Positions 8,375-16,597 of a stretch of 64,000 bases of DNA are shown here, in pieces. The notes below the pieces were generated by a model. The model saw only the letters and a program-made list of their open reading frames with translations, was not told the DNA's origin and ran no database searches. Origin of the DNA: Melastoma dodecandrum (Eukaryota > Streptophyta > Magnoliopsida > Myrtales > Melastomataceae); contig JARUPY010000292.1 of the NCBI GenBank assembly GCA_029817715.1, forward strand, positions 1,696,001 to 1,760,000, given 5' to 3'. How positions within the stretch are numbered: the first letter of the stretch is position 1; each line of letters opens with the position of its first letter. The translations under genes and the position numbers were made by a program.

Positions 8375-9277
8375 ATGGAACTCCGTCACCTCCGATACTT
8401 CACCGCGGTGGCCGAACATCTCAGCTTCACCGCGGCCGCAGCGAGCCTCGGCGTGTCGCAGCCGCCGCTCAGCCAGCAGATCCGCGCCCTGGAGACCGAG
8501 ATCGGCGTGAACCTGTTCGAGCGGTCGAGCCGGCGTGTCGCCCTGACCGCGGCCGGGGAGGACTTTCTGCGCAACGCCCGGGCGATCCTCACCCAGGCCG
8601 CCGACTCGGTCGATCGGGCGCGCACCATCGGCACGGGGACCACAGGCATCCTGAACATCGGAATGACCAGTTCCGTGCTGGTCGGCCCGCTCGGATTCCT
8701 GATCCGCTCCTTCGAGCAGCGGTTCGAGGGGGTGGACCTGCGCATCCACGAGATGGCGCCGGCCGATCAGATCGCCGCCCTCAAGGCGCATCGCACGGAT
8801 CTGAGCTTCCTCCGCAGCCCCCCGGAGGATCCCGACCTCGTCGCGCATCGGGCGTGGGACGAACGGCTGTGCGTGGCGCTGCCCGCGGGACACGCTCTCG
8901 CAACCGGACGGAGCGTCCCGATCGACATTTTCCGGACCGAGCGGCTGGTCTCGCTGCGCCTCGACAGCTCCCGCTTCGCGGACGAGATCTATCAGGCCTG
9001 CGTGCTCAGAGGCTTCAGGCCCGACATCGCCCAGCAGGTCCGGGAAGCCTCGTCGCTGGTGAGCTTGGTCGCGGCGGGCTTCGGTCTCGCCATCATCCCG
9101 GAATTCGTGGGCCGCGTGGGGCATCCGGACGTCACCGTCCTCCCGATCGACCCGCCCTTCCTCTCGGCGGACGTCTACGCCCTGCATCACGCCCGGAAGA
9201 ACCCGGTCCTCAACAACTTCCTCGACATGATCCGGCGGGAGGCGCCCCGGCTGGCGGAACGGTTCCGCGCCGCCTGA
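8375..9277 (+). CDS. LysR-family transcriptional regulator, likely for ureide genes
   Basis: 300-residue LTTR. The N-terminal winged helix-turn-helix is textbook (starts MELRHLRYFTAVAE, then AAASLGVSQPPLSQQIRALE at about residues 24-43), followed by a periplasmic-binding-protein-like effector domain from about residue 90. ATG 8375 gives the family-standard MELRHLRYF start; an in-frame ATG at 8363 would add four residues. Divergent to allE-allA and upstream of the allantoinase and permease genes, so purine or ureide metabolites are the likely effectors. This is inference from context. Confidence 0.9.
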   Translation: MELRHLRYFTAVAEHLSFTAAAASLGVSQPPLSQQIRALETEIGVNLFERSSRRVALTAAGEDFLRNARAILTQAADSVDRARTIGTGTTGILNIGMTSSVLVGPLGFLIRSFEQRFEGVDLRIHEMAPADQIAALKAHRTDLSFLRSPPEDPDLVAHRAWDERLCVALPAGHALATGRSVPIDIFRTERLVSLRLDSSRFADEIYQACVLRGFRPDIAQQVREASSLVSLVAAGFGLAIIPEFVGRVGHPDVTVLPIDPPFLSADVYALHHARKNPVLNNFLDMIRREAPRLAERFRAA

Positions 9278-9366
9278 CGCGGCGATCCGGCGTACCAACC
9301 TTGGGGCGGACGCATGAGGGCTGTCATCTCCGCGGCTTGCGGGTCTTTTGAGTGACAAGTCCACAT

Positions 9367-9508
9367 CGTCATCCCGGGTCGCCGCAGACGAGGCAGGACC
9401 CGAAGGAGCTTGCCGGAGGCGGGCAATCCAGAACTGCCGTTGGTGCAGGTTCTTAAGACGTCGGCGTGCCTGGATCCCGAGCTCCGCTGGCGCGGCCTCG
9501 GGATGACG
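9367..9508. repeat. Palindromic repeat, family B (copy 1)
   Basis: In the 390-base gap 9278-9667. Ends are CGTCATCCCGGG at 9367-9378 and CCTCGGGATGACG at 9496-9508, an almost exact terminal inverted repeat spanning 142 bases, with inner matching pieces (AATCCAGA and TGGATC). No transposase is present, so it looks like a mobilised palindromic unit rather than an IS. A related piece is near 44.7 kb. The remaining gap, 9520-9667, is less GC-rich and probably holds the promoter for the allantoinase gene. Confidence 0.6.
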
Positions 9509-9667
9509 GAGGCGGAGCGACCGCGAGCGGAGGCCCGAGAGCAGGACATTGGTTGTGCCGGCCTCTGACGTCCCAACCATTCGCACAACCTATCAATCCA
9601 GCCGAACAACATATTGGACTGTGGTATACCGACGCGACTATCGATGGTCGGAACGAGGGGTTCTCCC

Positions 9668-10832
9668 ATGTTCGATCTCGATCAGGCCTATCCGCGCGAC
9701 ATGGTGGGCTACGGCCGATCCCGGCCGGAGCCGCGCTGGCCCGGCGGCGCCCGCGTGGCCGTCCAGTTCGTGATCAACTACGAAGAGGGCGGCGAGAACA
9801 ACATTCTGCACGGCGACGCCGCTTCCGAGGCGTTCCTGTCCGAGATCGTCGGCGCGGCGCCCTGGCCCGGCCAGCGCCACATGAACATGGAGTCGATCTA
9901 CGAATACGGCTCGCGCGCCGGCTTCTGGCGGCTGCTGGCGCGCGTTCACGAGCCGGAACCTGCCCGTCACGGTCTTCGGCGTCGCCGCCGCCATGCGCCG
10001 GAACCCCGAGGCCGTGGCCGCCATGGTGGAGGCCCGTTGGGAGATCGCCAGCCACGGCCTGCGCTGGATCGACTATCGCGACCACAGCCCGGAGGCTGAG
10101 CGGGCCGATATCGACGCGGCCGTCGCGCTCCAGACCGACCTGACCGGCAGCAGGCCGCTGGGCCTCTATCAGGGTCGGACGTCCACGAACACGCTCGCCA
10201 TCGGCGCGGCCGAGGGCGGCTTCCTTGATCTCGCGGATTCCTACGCCGACGACTTGCCGTACTGGCTGAAGATCGGCGGCCGCCAACAGCTCGTGGTCCC
10301 CTACACCCTCGACGCCAACGACATGCGGTTCGCGACCGCGCAGGGCTTCAACAGCGGCGAGCAGTTCTTCACCTACCTCAAGGACACCTTCGATGTCCTG
10401 TGCCGCGAGGGCGAGGCGGGGCAGGGCGGCATGATGTCGGTCGGGCTCCACTGCCGCCTGGTCGGACGGCCGGGCCGGATGGCGGCCCTGGAGCGGTTCC
10501 TCGATTACGTGCGCGATCATCCCGGCGCCTGGGTGACCACCCGGCTGGATATCGCCCGCCACTGGATCACGGCCCATCCACCGCAGGGCGGCTACTGCCC
10601 GAGCCGCATGGGGTCCGCCCTGTTCAGCGACGTCTTCGGTCCGGTCTGCACGCTCCTCGCCGGCGGCTCGCCCGACGACGGGGCCGCGATGGCCGCCAAG
10701 GTCCACGCGGGCGGCATCGGACCGGAGGCCGACCGCGCCCAGGAACTGGCGCGCCGCCTCAGCGAAGCCGCGGGCGGCCGGGCCGACGGCCGGGTGATCC
10801 TGGACAGGCTGGAGAGGCTGATCGCCCGCTAG
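9668..10832 (+). pseudogene. puuE: PuuE-type allantoinase, frameshifted
   Basis: Metal-independent, polysaccharide-deacetylase-like allantoinase that opens allantoin to allantoate. The first frame (ATG 9668) reads a normal PuuE N-terminus through FVINYEEGGENNILHGD and MNMESIYEYGSRAGFWRLL; then within the tract GCGCGCG (9938-9944) the homology moves to the next frame, which continues from 9945 (FTSRNLPVTVFGVAAAM) to the stop at 10832. One extra base in the tract explains the shift exactly. Left alone, the first frame stops at 10099. The conserved PuuE core ends near 10580; about 84 further residues form an unrecognised C-terminal extension. Either a recent mutation, a slippage site or an assembly error. 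Confidence 0.85.
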
Positions 10833-11006
10833 AGATGCGCAGTCGATCGCCGGCTCGCGGCAGTGATCCGCCGGACGACGTGCAGTGACTGTATTGCGTA
10901 AAGACTACGCCCGATCGGGCATACGTTTTGCGTGCCGAGCCGCAACTGGCCGGCATGTTTACCGCAAAGCCCGGCAACAGGGCTGCGTCGAACTGGGAGA
11001 AGCGCG

Positions 11007-12506
11007 ATGTACGCACAAGTCGAAGCAGCGGGCCCGAGCACCGCCGTGTCGGACGAGCGCGAAAAGGTCGTCCTGAAGCCGAGCTACGATCCCGACCTCG
11101 TCAACGAGGATCTCGCCCCGCTGAAGACGCAGACCTGGGGCGCCTACAACATCTTCGCGTTCTGGATGTCCGACGTCCACAGCGTCGGCGGCTACGTGAC
11201 CGCCGGCTCCCTGTTCTCGCTGGGCCTCGTGAGCTGGCAGGTGCTGATCGCCCTGCTCGTCGGCATCGTGATCGTCCAGGTCTTCTGCAACCTCGTCGCC
11301 AAGCCGAGCCAGCAGACGGGCACACCCTACCCCGTGATCTGCCGCGCCGTCTTCGGCGTCAAAGGCGCCAATATTCCGGCGATCATCCGCGGGCTCATCG
11401 CTGTCGCGTGGTACGGCATCCAAACCTATCTCGCCTCCGCGGCCCTCACGGTCGTCGCGCTGCGCTTCTTTCCCGACGTCGCCATCTATGCCGACCTCAA
11501 GCAGTATGGCTTCGCCGGCCTCTCCGGCCTTGGCTGGGCCGCCTTCATGTCGTTGTGGGTGCTTCAAGCGTTGGTCTTCTGGCGCGGCATGGAGGCGATC
11601 CGCGTGTTTATCGACTGGGCCGGCCCCGCCGTCTACGTTGTGATGATCGCGCTCGCCGCCTACCTGGTCGCCAAGGCCGGCATCGGCCAGATCGGCCTGA
11701 CCCTCGGCACCGTGAAGTACACGGGCTGGGACGCCCTCCCCGTGATGATCAACGCCGTGGCCCTCGTCGTCTCCTATTTCTCGGGCCCGATGCTGAACTT
11801 CGGCGACTTCTCGCGCTACGGTTCGAGCTTCGCGGCGGTGAAGCGGGGCAATTTCTGGGGCCTGCCGGTGAACTTCCTCGGCTTCTCGCTGCTCACGGTC
11901 ATCACCGCGTCGGCCACCGTCCCGGTCTTCGGCCACCTGATCACCGATCCGGTGGAGACGGTCAGCCGCATCGACAGCACCTTCGCGGTCGTGCTCGGCG
12001 CCCTCACCTTCATGACGGCAACCATCGGCATTAACATCGTCGCCAACTTTGTCTCGCCGGCCTTCGACTTCTCGAACATCTCACCGCGGCGGATCTCCTG
12101 GCGGATGGGCGGGATGATCGCGGCCGTCGCCTCGATCTTCATCACGCCGTGGAACCTCTACAACAACCCGGCCGTCATCCACGACACGCTCGACGTGCTC
12201 GGCGCGTTCATCGGCCCGCTGTTCGGCATCCTGATCGCGGACTTCTACCTCGTGAAGAAGGAGCGGGTGGTCGTGGACGATCTCTACACGATGAATCCCG
12301 CGGGCACGTACTGGTACCAGGACGGATACAACCGCGCTGCCGTGGCGGCGATCATCCCGTCGGCCTTGATCCCGGCGCTCTGCGTGATCCTGCCCGGCCT
12401 GGACAGCGTGGCGAACTTCACGTGGTTCATCGGCTGCGGCCTCGGCTTCGCGATCTACGCCCTCATCATGCGGCGCCGGCCAGCGCCGGCGGCACGTCCC
12501 GCCTGA
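11007..12506 (+). CDS. NCS1-family nucleobase/allantoin:cation symporter
   Basis: 499-residue inner-membrane carrier with about 12 hydrophobic helices. The NCS1 signatures are present: N-terminal NEDLAPLKTQTWGAYNIFAFWM, then DVHSVGGYVTAGSLF, and later SYFSGPMLNFGDFSRYG. The C-terminal half ends LIADFYLVKKERVVVDDLY as in hydantoin/allantoin permeases of the PucI and Mhp1 type. ATG 11007 is chosen because GGGAGA stands 8-13 bases upstream; an in-frame ATG at 10932 would add 25 unlikely residues. Placed between the allantoinase and racemase genes, it is probably the allantoin or hydantoin uptake system of the island. Confidence 0.9.
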   Translation: MYAQVEAAGPSTAVSDEREKVVLKPSYDPDLVNEDLAPLKTQTWGAYNIFAFWMSDVHSVGGYVTAGSLFSLGLVSWQVLIALLVGIVIVQVFCNLVAKPSQQTGTPYPVICRAVFGVKGANIPAIIRGLIAVAWYGIQTYLASAALTVVALRFFPDVAIYADLKQYGFAGLSGLGWAAFMSLWVLQALVFWRGMEAIRVFIDWAGPAVYVVMIALAAYLVAKAGIGQIGLTLGTVKYTGWDALPVMINAVALVVSYFSGPMLNFGDFSRYGSSFAAVKRGNFWGLPVNFLGFSLLTVITASATVPVFGHLITDPVETVSRIDSTFAVVLGALTFMTATIGINIVANFVSPAFDFSNISPRRISWRMGGMIAAVASIFITPWNLYNNPAVIHDTLDVLGAFIGPLFGILIADFYLVKKERVVVDDLYTMNPAGTYWYQDGYNRAAVAAIIPSALIPALCVILPGLDSVANFTWFIGCGLGFAIYALIMRRRPAPAARPA

Positions 12507-12580
12507 GGCACGCAACCCTCGCGGCGGCGCGGCTCCACCCGCGCCGCACCCGTCCGACCTCTCCAACCCCACGCGGCGCC

Positions 12581-13318
12581 ATGCGCATCCTTCTCCTCAA
12601 CCCGAACACCACCGCCTCGGTGACCGCCCTCGTGGCCCGGCGGGCCGAGGACGTGGCCGGTGCGGCGGCGACCTTCGTGCCGGTGACGGCACGCTTCGGC
12701 GCCGCCTACATCGCCAGCCGGACGGCCCTGGCGATCGCCGGTCACGCCGCCCTCGACGCCTTCGCGGAGCACGGGGCGGGCTGCGACGCGGTGTTCCTCG
12801 CCTGCTTCGGCGATCCCGGCCTGCTGGCCTTGCGGGAGATCGCGCCCGTCCCGGTCGTGGGGATGCTCGAGGCCTCGTGCCTCGAGGCCCAGAGGACGGC
12901 GTCGCGCTACGCCATCGTCACGGGCGGCGCCCTGTGGAAGCCGATGCTCGCCGAGGCGGTCGCGGGCTTAAGCCTCGGCGACGGCCTCGTGGCCATCCGG
13001 ACGATCGAGCGCACCGGCGGGGAGATCGCCCGAGACCCGCAGGCGGCCCTGGCGGAGCTCGCCGCCGCTTGCCGCGCCTGCGCCGAGCAGGATCGCGCCG
13101 AGGCGGTGATCCTGGGCGGCGCAGCGCTGGCCGGCCTCGCCGCGCGCCTGCAGCCCCAGGTCGGGGTGCCGATCCTCTGCTCGGTCGAGACCAGTGTGCG
13201 GGCCGTCGTCGCGGCTACGCGCGCGCCGTATCGGCGGCCGCCGGCCATCGCCTTCGACACGGTCGGTCTCGGCCCGTCCCTTGCGGCGCGGCTCATGCCT
13301 CGGGATCGGACCGCTTGA
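12581..13318 (+). CDS. Asp/Glu/hydantoin racemase superfamily protein lacking the second Cys
   Basis: 245 residues starting MRILLLNPNTT, the standard opening of hydantoin and allantoin racemases (HyuE/HpxA). The first catalytic cysteine is present at C75 in VFLACFGDPG. The second, normally in an LGCAGM motif, is replaced: the sequence reads VILGGAALAG, with Gly180 where Cys is expected. Two-base racemisation needs both thiols, so it may be a one-cysteine enzyme (as in arylmalonate decarboxylase) or a distinct subfamily. Context next to an allantoin permease would suit an allantoin racemase; the substitution argues for caution. No strong ribosome-binding site; 74 bases after the permease. Confidence 0.85.
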   Translation: MRILLLNPNTTASVTALVARRAEDVAGAAATFVPVTARFGAAYIASRTALAIAGHAALDAFAEHGAGCDAVFLACFGDPGLLALREIAPVPVVGMLEASCLEAQRTASRYAIVTGGALWKPMLAEAVAGLSLGDGLVAIRTIERTGGEIARDPQAALAELAAACRACAEQDRAEAVILGGAALAGLAARLQPQVGVPILCSVETSVRAVVAATRAPYRRPPAIAFDTVGLGPSLAARLMPRDRTA

Positions 13319-13416
13319 ATCGGCCGCGCGCGGCCGCGCGCCTTGGATCCGGCGCCGACGTCCCGGGTCGACCGTGTCCGCCAACCGTCCAGTCACGCTT
13401 CCAGTGTAGGCACGCC

Positions 13417-14787
13417 ATGACGATCCAGGCACGGGGTGCAAGCGACACCCACCCCATCGCGGCGTCCAGCGCCCTCGACGACACCTACCGCCGCATCACG
13501 TGGCGGCTGCTTCCGTTCCTGATGTTCCTCTGGGTCCTGTCCTGGATCGACCGGGTGAACATCGGCTTCGCCAAGCTGCAGATGCTCGGCGATCTGCAGT
13601 TCAGCGAGACCGTCTACGGCCTCGGCGCCGGGATCTTCTTCATCGGCTATTTCCTGTTCGAGGTGCCGAGCAACCTGCTGCTCGAACGGATCGGCGCGCG
13701 CAAGACCATCGCGCGGATCACCCTGCTATGGGGCCTGTGCTGCGTGGCGATGATGTTCGTCACCACGCCGGCCTTCTTCTACGTGCTGCGGTTCCTGCTC
13801 GGGGTGTTCGAGGCCGGGTTCTATCCGGGGGTCATCCTGTTCCTGACCTACTGGTATCCGAGCGAGCGGCGCGCCAAGGTGTTCGGCCTGTTCATGTCGG
13901 CCTCGGCGCTGGCCGGCGTCATCGGCGGCGGCCCCCTGGCCGGCGCGATCATGGCGGGGCTGCACGGGGTCAACGGCTGGTCCGGCTGGCAATGGGTGTT
14001 CCTGCTCGAAGGCATTCCCTCGATCCTCGCCGGCCTCGTCACCCTGCTCTACCTCACCGACCGCCCGTCCAAGGCGGGCTGGCTGACGCCGGAGCAGCGC
14101 GCCCTGGTCGAGGCCGACCTCGCCCGCGACGCCGAGGCGCTCGGCCCCCGCGAGCACCGCATCCTGGCCTCGCTGAAGGATGTCCGCGTCTGGCAATGCA
14201 TCGCGATCTTCTTCTGCATCGTCACGGCGAATTCGGCGCTGACCTTCTTCGGACCGAGCGTGGTGCGCGACGCCGGTTTCACCGACCCCCTCACCGTCGG
14301 CTGGATCATGTCGGCGGCCTACCTGTGCGGCGGTGCGGGGATGATCCTCAACGGGCGCGACTCGGATCGGACCGGGGAGGCACGGCTGCATTGCGGCGTG
14401 CCGGCCTTCATCGGTGCCCTGGCGATCGCGCTGACCGGCGTCTTCGTCACGGAGGCGCCCGCCCTCGCGCTGGTCATGCTGGCGCTGGCGATCGTCGGCA
14501 CGATGAGCGCGATCCCCGTGTTCTGGCAGATCCCCGGCCGCTTCCTGGCGGGTTCTGCGGCGGCCGCCGGCATCGCGCTCATCAATTCGGTGGCCAATCT
14601 CGCGGGCTTCGGCGCGCCTGCAGTGATGGGCTACCTGCGCGAGCATACCGGTTCGGTCTCGACCGGCCTGTGGCTGGTGGCGGCCGTCGAGGGCGTCGCG
14701 CTCGTGCTGATCCTGGCCTTCGTCCCGCCCGCGACCTCCGCCATGGAGCGGCGCGCCCAGGCGCGGGCAGCCCATGAGCCGGCTTGA
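13417..14787 (+). CDS. MFS transporter, anion:cation symporter (phthalate/tartrate) type
   Basis: 456-residue carrier with 12 predicted helices. Features of the ACS family: a soluble N-terminus, then RRITWRLLPFLMFLWVLSWIDRVNIGFAK, the GARKTIARI loop after helix 2, and the FEAGFYPGVILFLTYWYPSERRA motif before helix 5. ACS members usually take up organic acids. In this island it may carry an intermediate such as ureidoglycolate, oxalurate or another purine-derived acid; the substrate cannot be read from sequence. It overlaps the upstream end of the next reading frame but not its preferred TTG start. Confidence 0.9.
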   Translation: MTIQARGASDTHPIAASSALDDTYRRITWRLLPFLMFLWVLSWIDRVNIGFAKLQMLGDLQFSETVYGLGAGIFFIGYFLFEVPSNLLLERIGARKTIARITLLWGLCCVAMMFVTTPAFFYVLRFLLGVFEAGFYPGVILFLTYWYPSERRAKVFGLFMSASALAGVIGGGPLAGAIMAGLHGVNGWSGWQWVFLLEGIPSILAGLVTLLYLTDRPSKAGWLTPEQRALVEADLARDAEALGPREHRILASLKDVRVWQCIAIFFCIVTANSALTFFGPSVVRDAGFTDPLTVGWIMSAAYLCGGAGMILNGRDSDRTGEARLHCGVPAFIGALAIALTGVFVTEAPALALVMLALAIVGTMSAIPVFWQIPGRFLAGSAAAAGIALINSVANLAGFGAPAVMGYLREHTGSVSTGLWLVAAVEGVALVLILAFVPPATSAMERRAQARAAHEPA

Positions 14788-14801
14788 TACTGACGATCGA
14801 C

Positions 14802-14807
14802 AGGAGG
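14802..14807 (+). promoter_or_regulatory. AGGAGG ribosome-binding site deciding a TTG start
   Basis: A perfect AGGAGG is followed after eight bases by TTG at 14816 in frame with the exported hydroxyisourate hydrolase. The competing in-frame ATG at 14774 lies inside the end of the MFS gene and has no such site. Confidence 0.75.
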
Positions 14808-14815
14808 AACGCGCT

Positions 14816-15346
14816 TTGGACCACACACCGGACAAGTCCCTCCTGACACGGCGCAGGCTCGTCGTGACCGGGCTCGGCGTCGCGGCCGCGGCCTCGACGG
14901 GCACCGCACAGGCTCAGGGCACGCCCGGCCCGGCCGCCGATCCAGCGAAGCCCGGGACGCTGAATACCGCACCCGTCTCGCAGGCCGGGCTGTCACCGCG
15001 GCTCACCATGCACGCCATCGACAATTTCCACGGGACGCCGGCCGCCGGCATGGTCTGCGACCTCGCGATGCACGACGGGGAGGGGTACAAGGTCCTCAAG
15101 ACCGTCACCACCGCGCCGAGCGGGCGGACCACCGATCCGCTTCTGGTCGATGAGGCCTTCAAGGCTGGCCGCTACGAGCTGGTGATGCACGTCGAGGAAT
15201 ACTTCGCGACGTTCGGCGTGAAATTGCCCAGCCCGAACTTCCTCGATCGCGTGCCGATCCGCTTCCGGATCCGCGATGCGGGCCAGCGCCATCACCTGCC
15301 GGTGCTGTTCACGCCCTGGGGCTACTCCTACTATCGCGGCAGCTAG
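14816..15346 (+). CDS. 5-hydroxyisourate hydrolase, exported (Tat-like signal)
   Basis: Transthyretin-like enzyme hydrolysing 5-hydroxyisourate, the product of urate oxidation, to OHCU. 176 residues. An N-terminal extension carries consecutive arginines (residues 12-14, TRRRLVVTG) and a hydrophobic Ala-rich segment, a Tat-type export signal, so the enzyme should act in the periplasm. The mature part has the family pattern: RLTMHAID at the start, HHLPVLFTPWGYSYYRGS at the end with the diagnostic C-terminal YRGS. Paired with a second, signal-less copy immediately downstream (14-base gap). Start discussed at the ribosome-binding-site entry. Confidence 0.88.
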   Translation: MDHTPDKSLLTRRRLVVTGLGVAAAASTGTAQAQGTPGPAADPAKPGTLNTAPVSQAGLSPRLTMHAIDNFHGTPAAGMVCDLAMHDGEGYKVLKTVTTAPSGRTTDPLLVDEAFKAGRYELVMHVEEYFATFGVKLPSPNFLDRVPIRFRIRDAGQRHHLPVLFTPWGYSYYRGS

Positions 15347-15360
15347 AGCATCCTCACGCC

Positions 15361-15714
15361 ATGGCCGGCATCTCGACCCACGTCCTCGACACCGACCGCG
15401 GGCGCCCCGCCGCGGGGATCCGCATCGACTTCTCCGTCCTGGACAACGGCCAATGGCGCCTCATCAAGAGCGTCGTCACCAACGCCGACGGCCGGACCGA
15501 CGCGCCGATCCTACCGGCCGACAAGGCCGAGACCGGTCAGTATCAGTTGGAATTCCACGTCGACCAGTATTTCCAGTCCCGGCCCGGCACGGCCGAGGCC
15601 GATATCTTCATCGACGACCCGGTGGTTCGCTTCGCGATCTTCGACGCCAAGCAGCATTACCACGTGCCGATGCTCTGCGCGCCGGGCAGCTTCACCACCT
15701 ATCGCGGCAGCTGA
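15361..15714 (+). CDS. uraH: 5-hydroxyisourate hydrolase, cytoplasmic
   Basis: 117-residue HIUase of normal length without a signal peptide. Catalytic features: ISTHVLDTDRGRPAAG (first His), the internal Arg in the FSVLDNGQWRLI region, HYHVPMLCAPGSFTTYRGS with the second His and terminal YRGS. It follows the exported paralogue and precedes OHCU decarboxylase, the next enzyme; the order uraH-uraD gives stereospecific conversion of hydroxyisourate to (S)-allantoin. The upstream step, urate oxidase, is not in the window. Confidence 0.95.
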   Translation: MAGISTHVLDTDRGRPAAGIRIDFSVLDNGQWRLIKSVVTNADGRTDAPILPADKAETGQYQLEFHVDQYFQSRPGTAEADIFIDDPVVRFAIFDAKQHYHVPMLCAPGSFTTYRGS

Positions 15715-15719
15715 GCGTG

Positions 15720-16238
15720 ATGATCGAGCTTGCCGGCATCAATGGCCTCGACCGCGACGCCTTCGTCGATCGCCTGGGCGGCGTGTTCGAGCATGCCGCC
15801 TGGGTCGCTGAGGCGGCCTATGACAGGCGGCCGTTCGCGACCGTGTCGGACCTGCACGGGGCCATGATGGCGGCCGTGCGCGACGCCCCGGAGAGCGCGC
15901 GTCTCAGCTTCCTCAACGGCCATCCGGAACTCGCCGGTCCGGAGGCGCGGGCGCAGGCGATGACGGCCGATTCCGCTCAGGAACAGGGTAGCGCCGGGCT
16001 CGACCGGCTGTCGGAGGCGGACGGCGAGGCGTTCGACCGCCTCAACGCCGCCTATCGGCAGCGTTTCGGTTTCCCGTTCATCGTCGCGGTGCGCGGCCGC
16101 GACCTGCGGGAGATCCGGCTGCTGTTCGGGCAACGCCTCGGGCGCGCGCAGGCCGAGGAAGAGGCGACCGCCCTCGATGAGATTGCCGCGATCACGCGGA
16201 TGCGGCTCGACCGGCTGGTCCGCGAGGGGGCGAGCTGA
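15720..16238 (+). CDS. uraD: OHCU decarboxylase
   Basis: Decarboxylates 2-oxo-4-hydroxy-4-carboxy-5-ureidoimidazoline to (S)-allantoin in the cytoplasm. 172 residues. The catalytic His lies in the conserved FLNGHPELAGPEA segment, and the typical FGFPFIVAVRGRDLREI stretch follows; FEHAAWVAEAA near the N-terminus is also family-typical. ATG 15720 directly follows an in-frame GTG at 15717; either could be the start. Five bases after uraH, so co-transcribed. It ends the ureide island. Confidence 0.94.
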   Translation: MIELAGINGLDRDAFVDRLGGVFEHAAWVAEAAYDRRPFATVSDLHGAMMAAVRDAPESARLSFLNGHPELAGPEARAQAMTADSAQEQGSAGLDRLSEADGEAFDRLNAAYRQRFGFPFIVAVRGRDLREIRLLFGQRLGRAQAEEEATALDEIAAITRMRLDRLVREGAS

Positions 16239-16389
16239 GGGGACGGGACGGGCACCGCCCTTCCTTGCGGCCCCGCACTCCGGCGCGGAGCGCCGTGTGC
16301 CGCGAGCAATCGCCGCTCTCGCCGACGCGACAAGGCCTCGGATACCCCGTTTGGTTGTTTGGTTCTGTGGCCGGTCGATGCCGTTGGCG

Positions 16390-16525
16390 TTCATGTCCTC
16401 GCGAGCCGAGCGAAGCAGTCCAGGGTAGCGCTGCGCCTTCATGAGGTCGCGCTGCAGTGGATCACTTCGCTCCCCGATGGACCACGGGGCTGGACGCCCC
16501 GTCCGAAGCGTTTCGCCGGAAACCG
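16390..16525. repeat. Family A palindromic repeat (copy 3), degenerate
   Basis: Within the 359-base gap 16239-16597 between convergent uraD and nrdJ. GCGAGCCGAGCGAAGCAGTC on the left pairs imperfectly with GGATCACTTCGCTCC on the right; further on CGCCGGAAACCGTTC resembles the tag found after other copies. No coding sequence is evident in the gap. Confidence 0.5.
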
Positions 16526-16597
16526 TTCGCTTCGCCGGGCAGCCGAAGCCTCGGCCGCCCGGGTCGTACATGCTGATCGCGCAGCCGCGCAGGCGCG

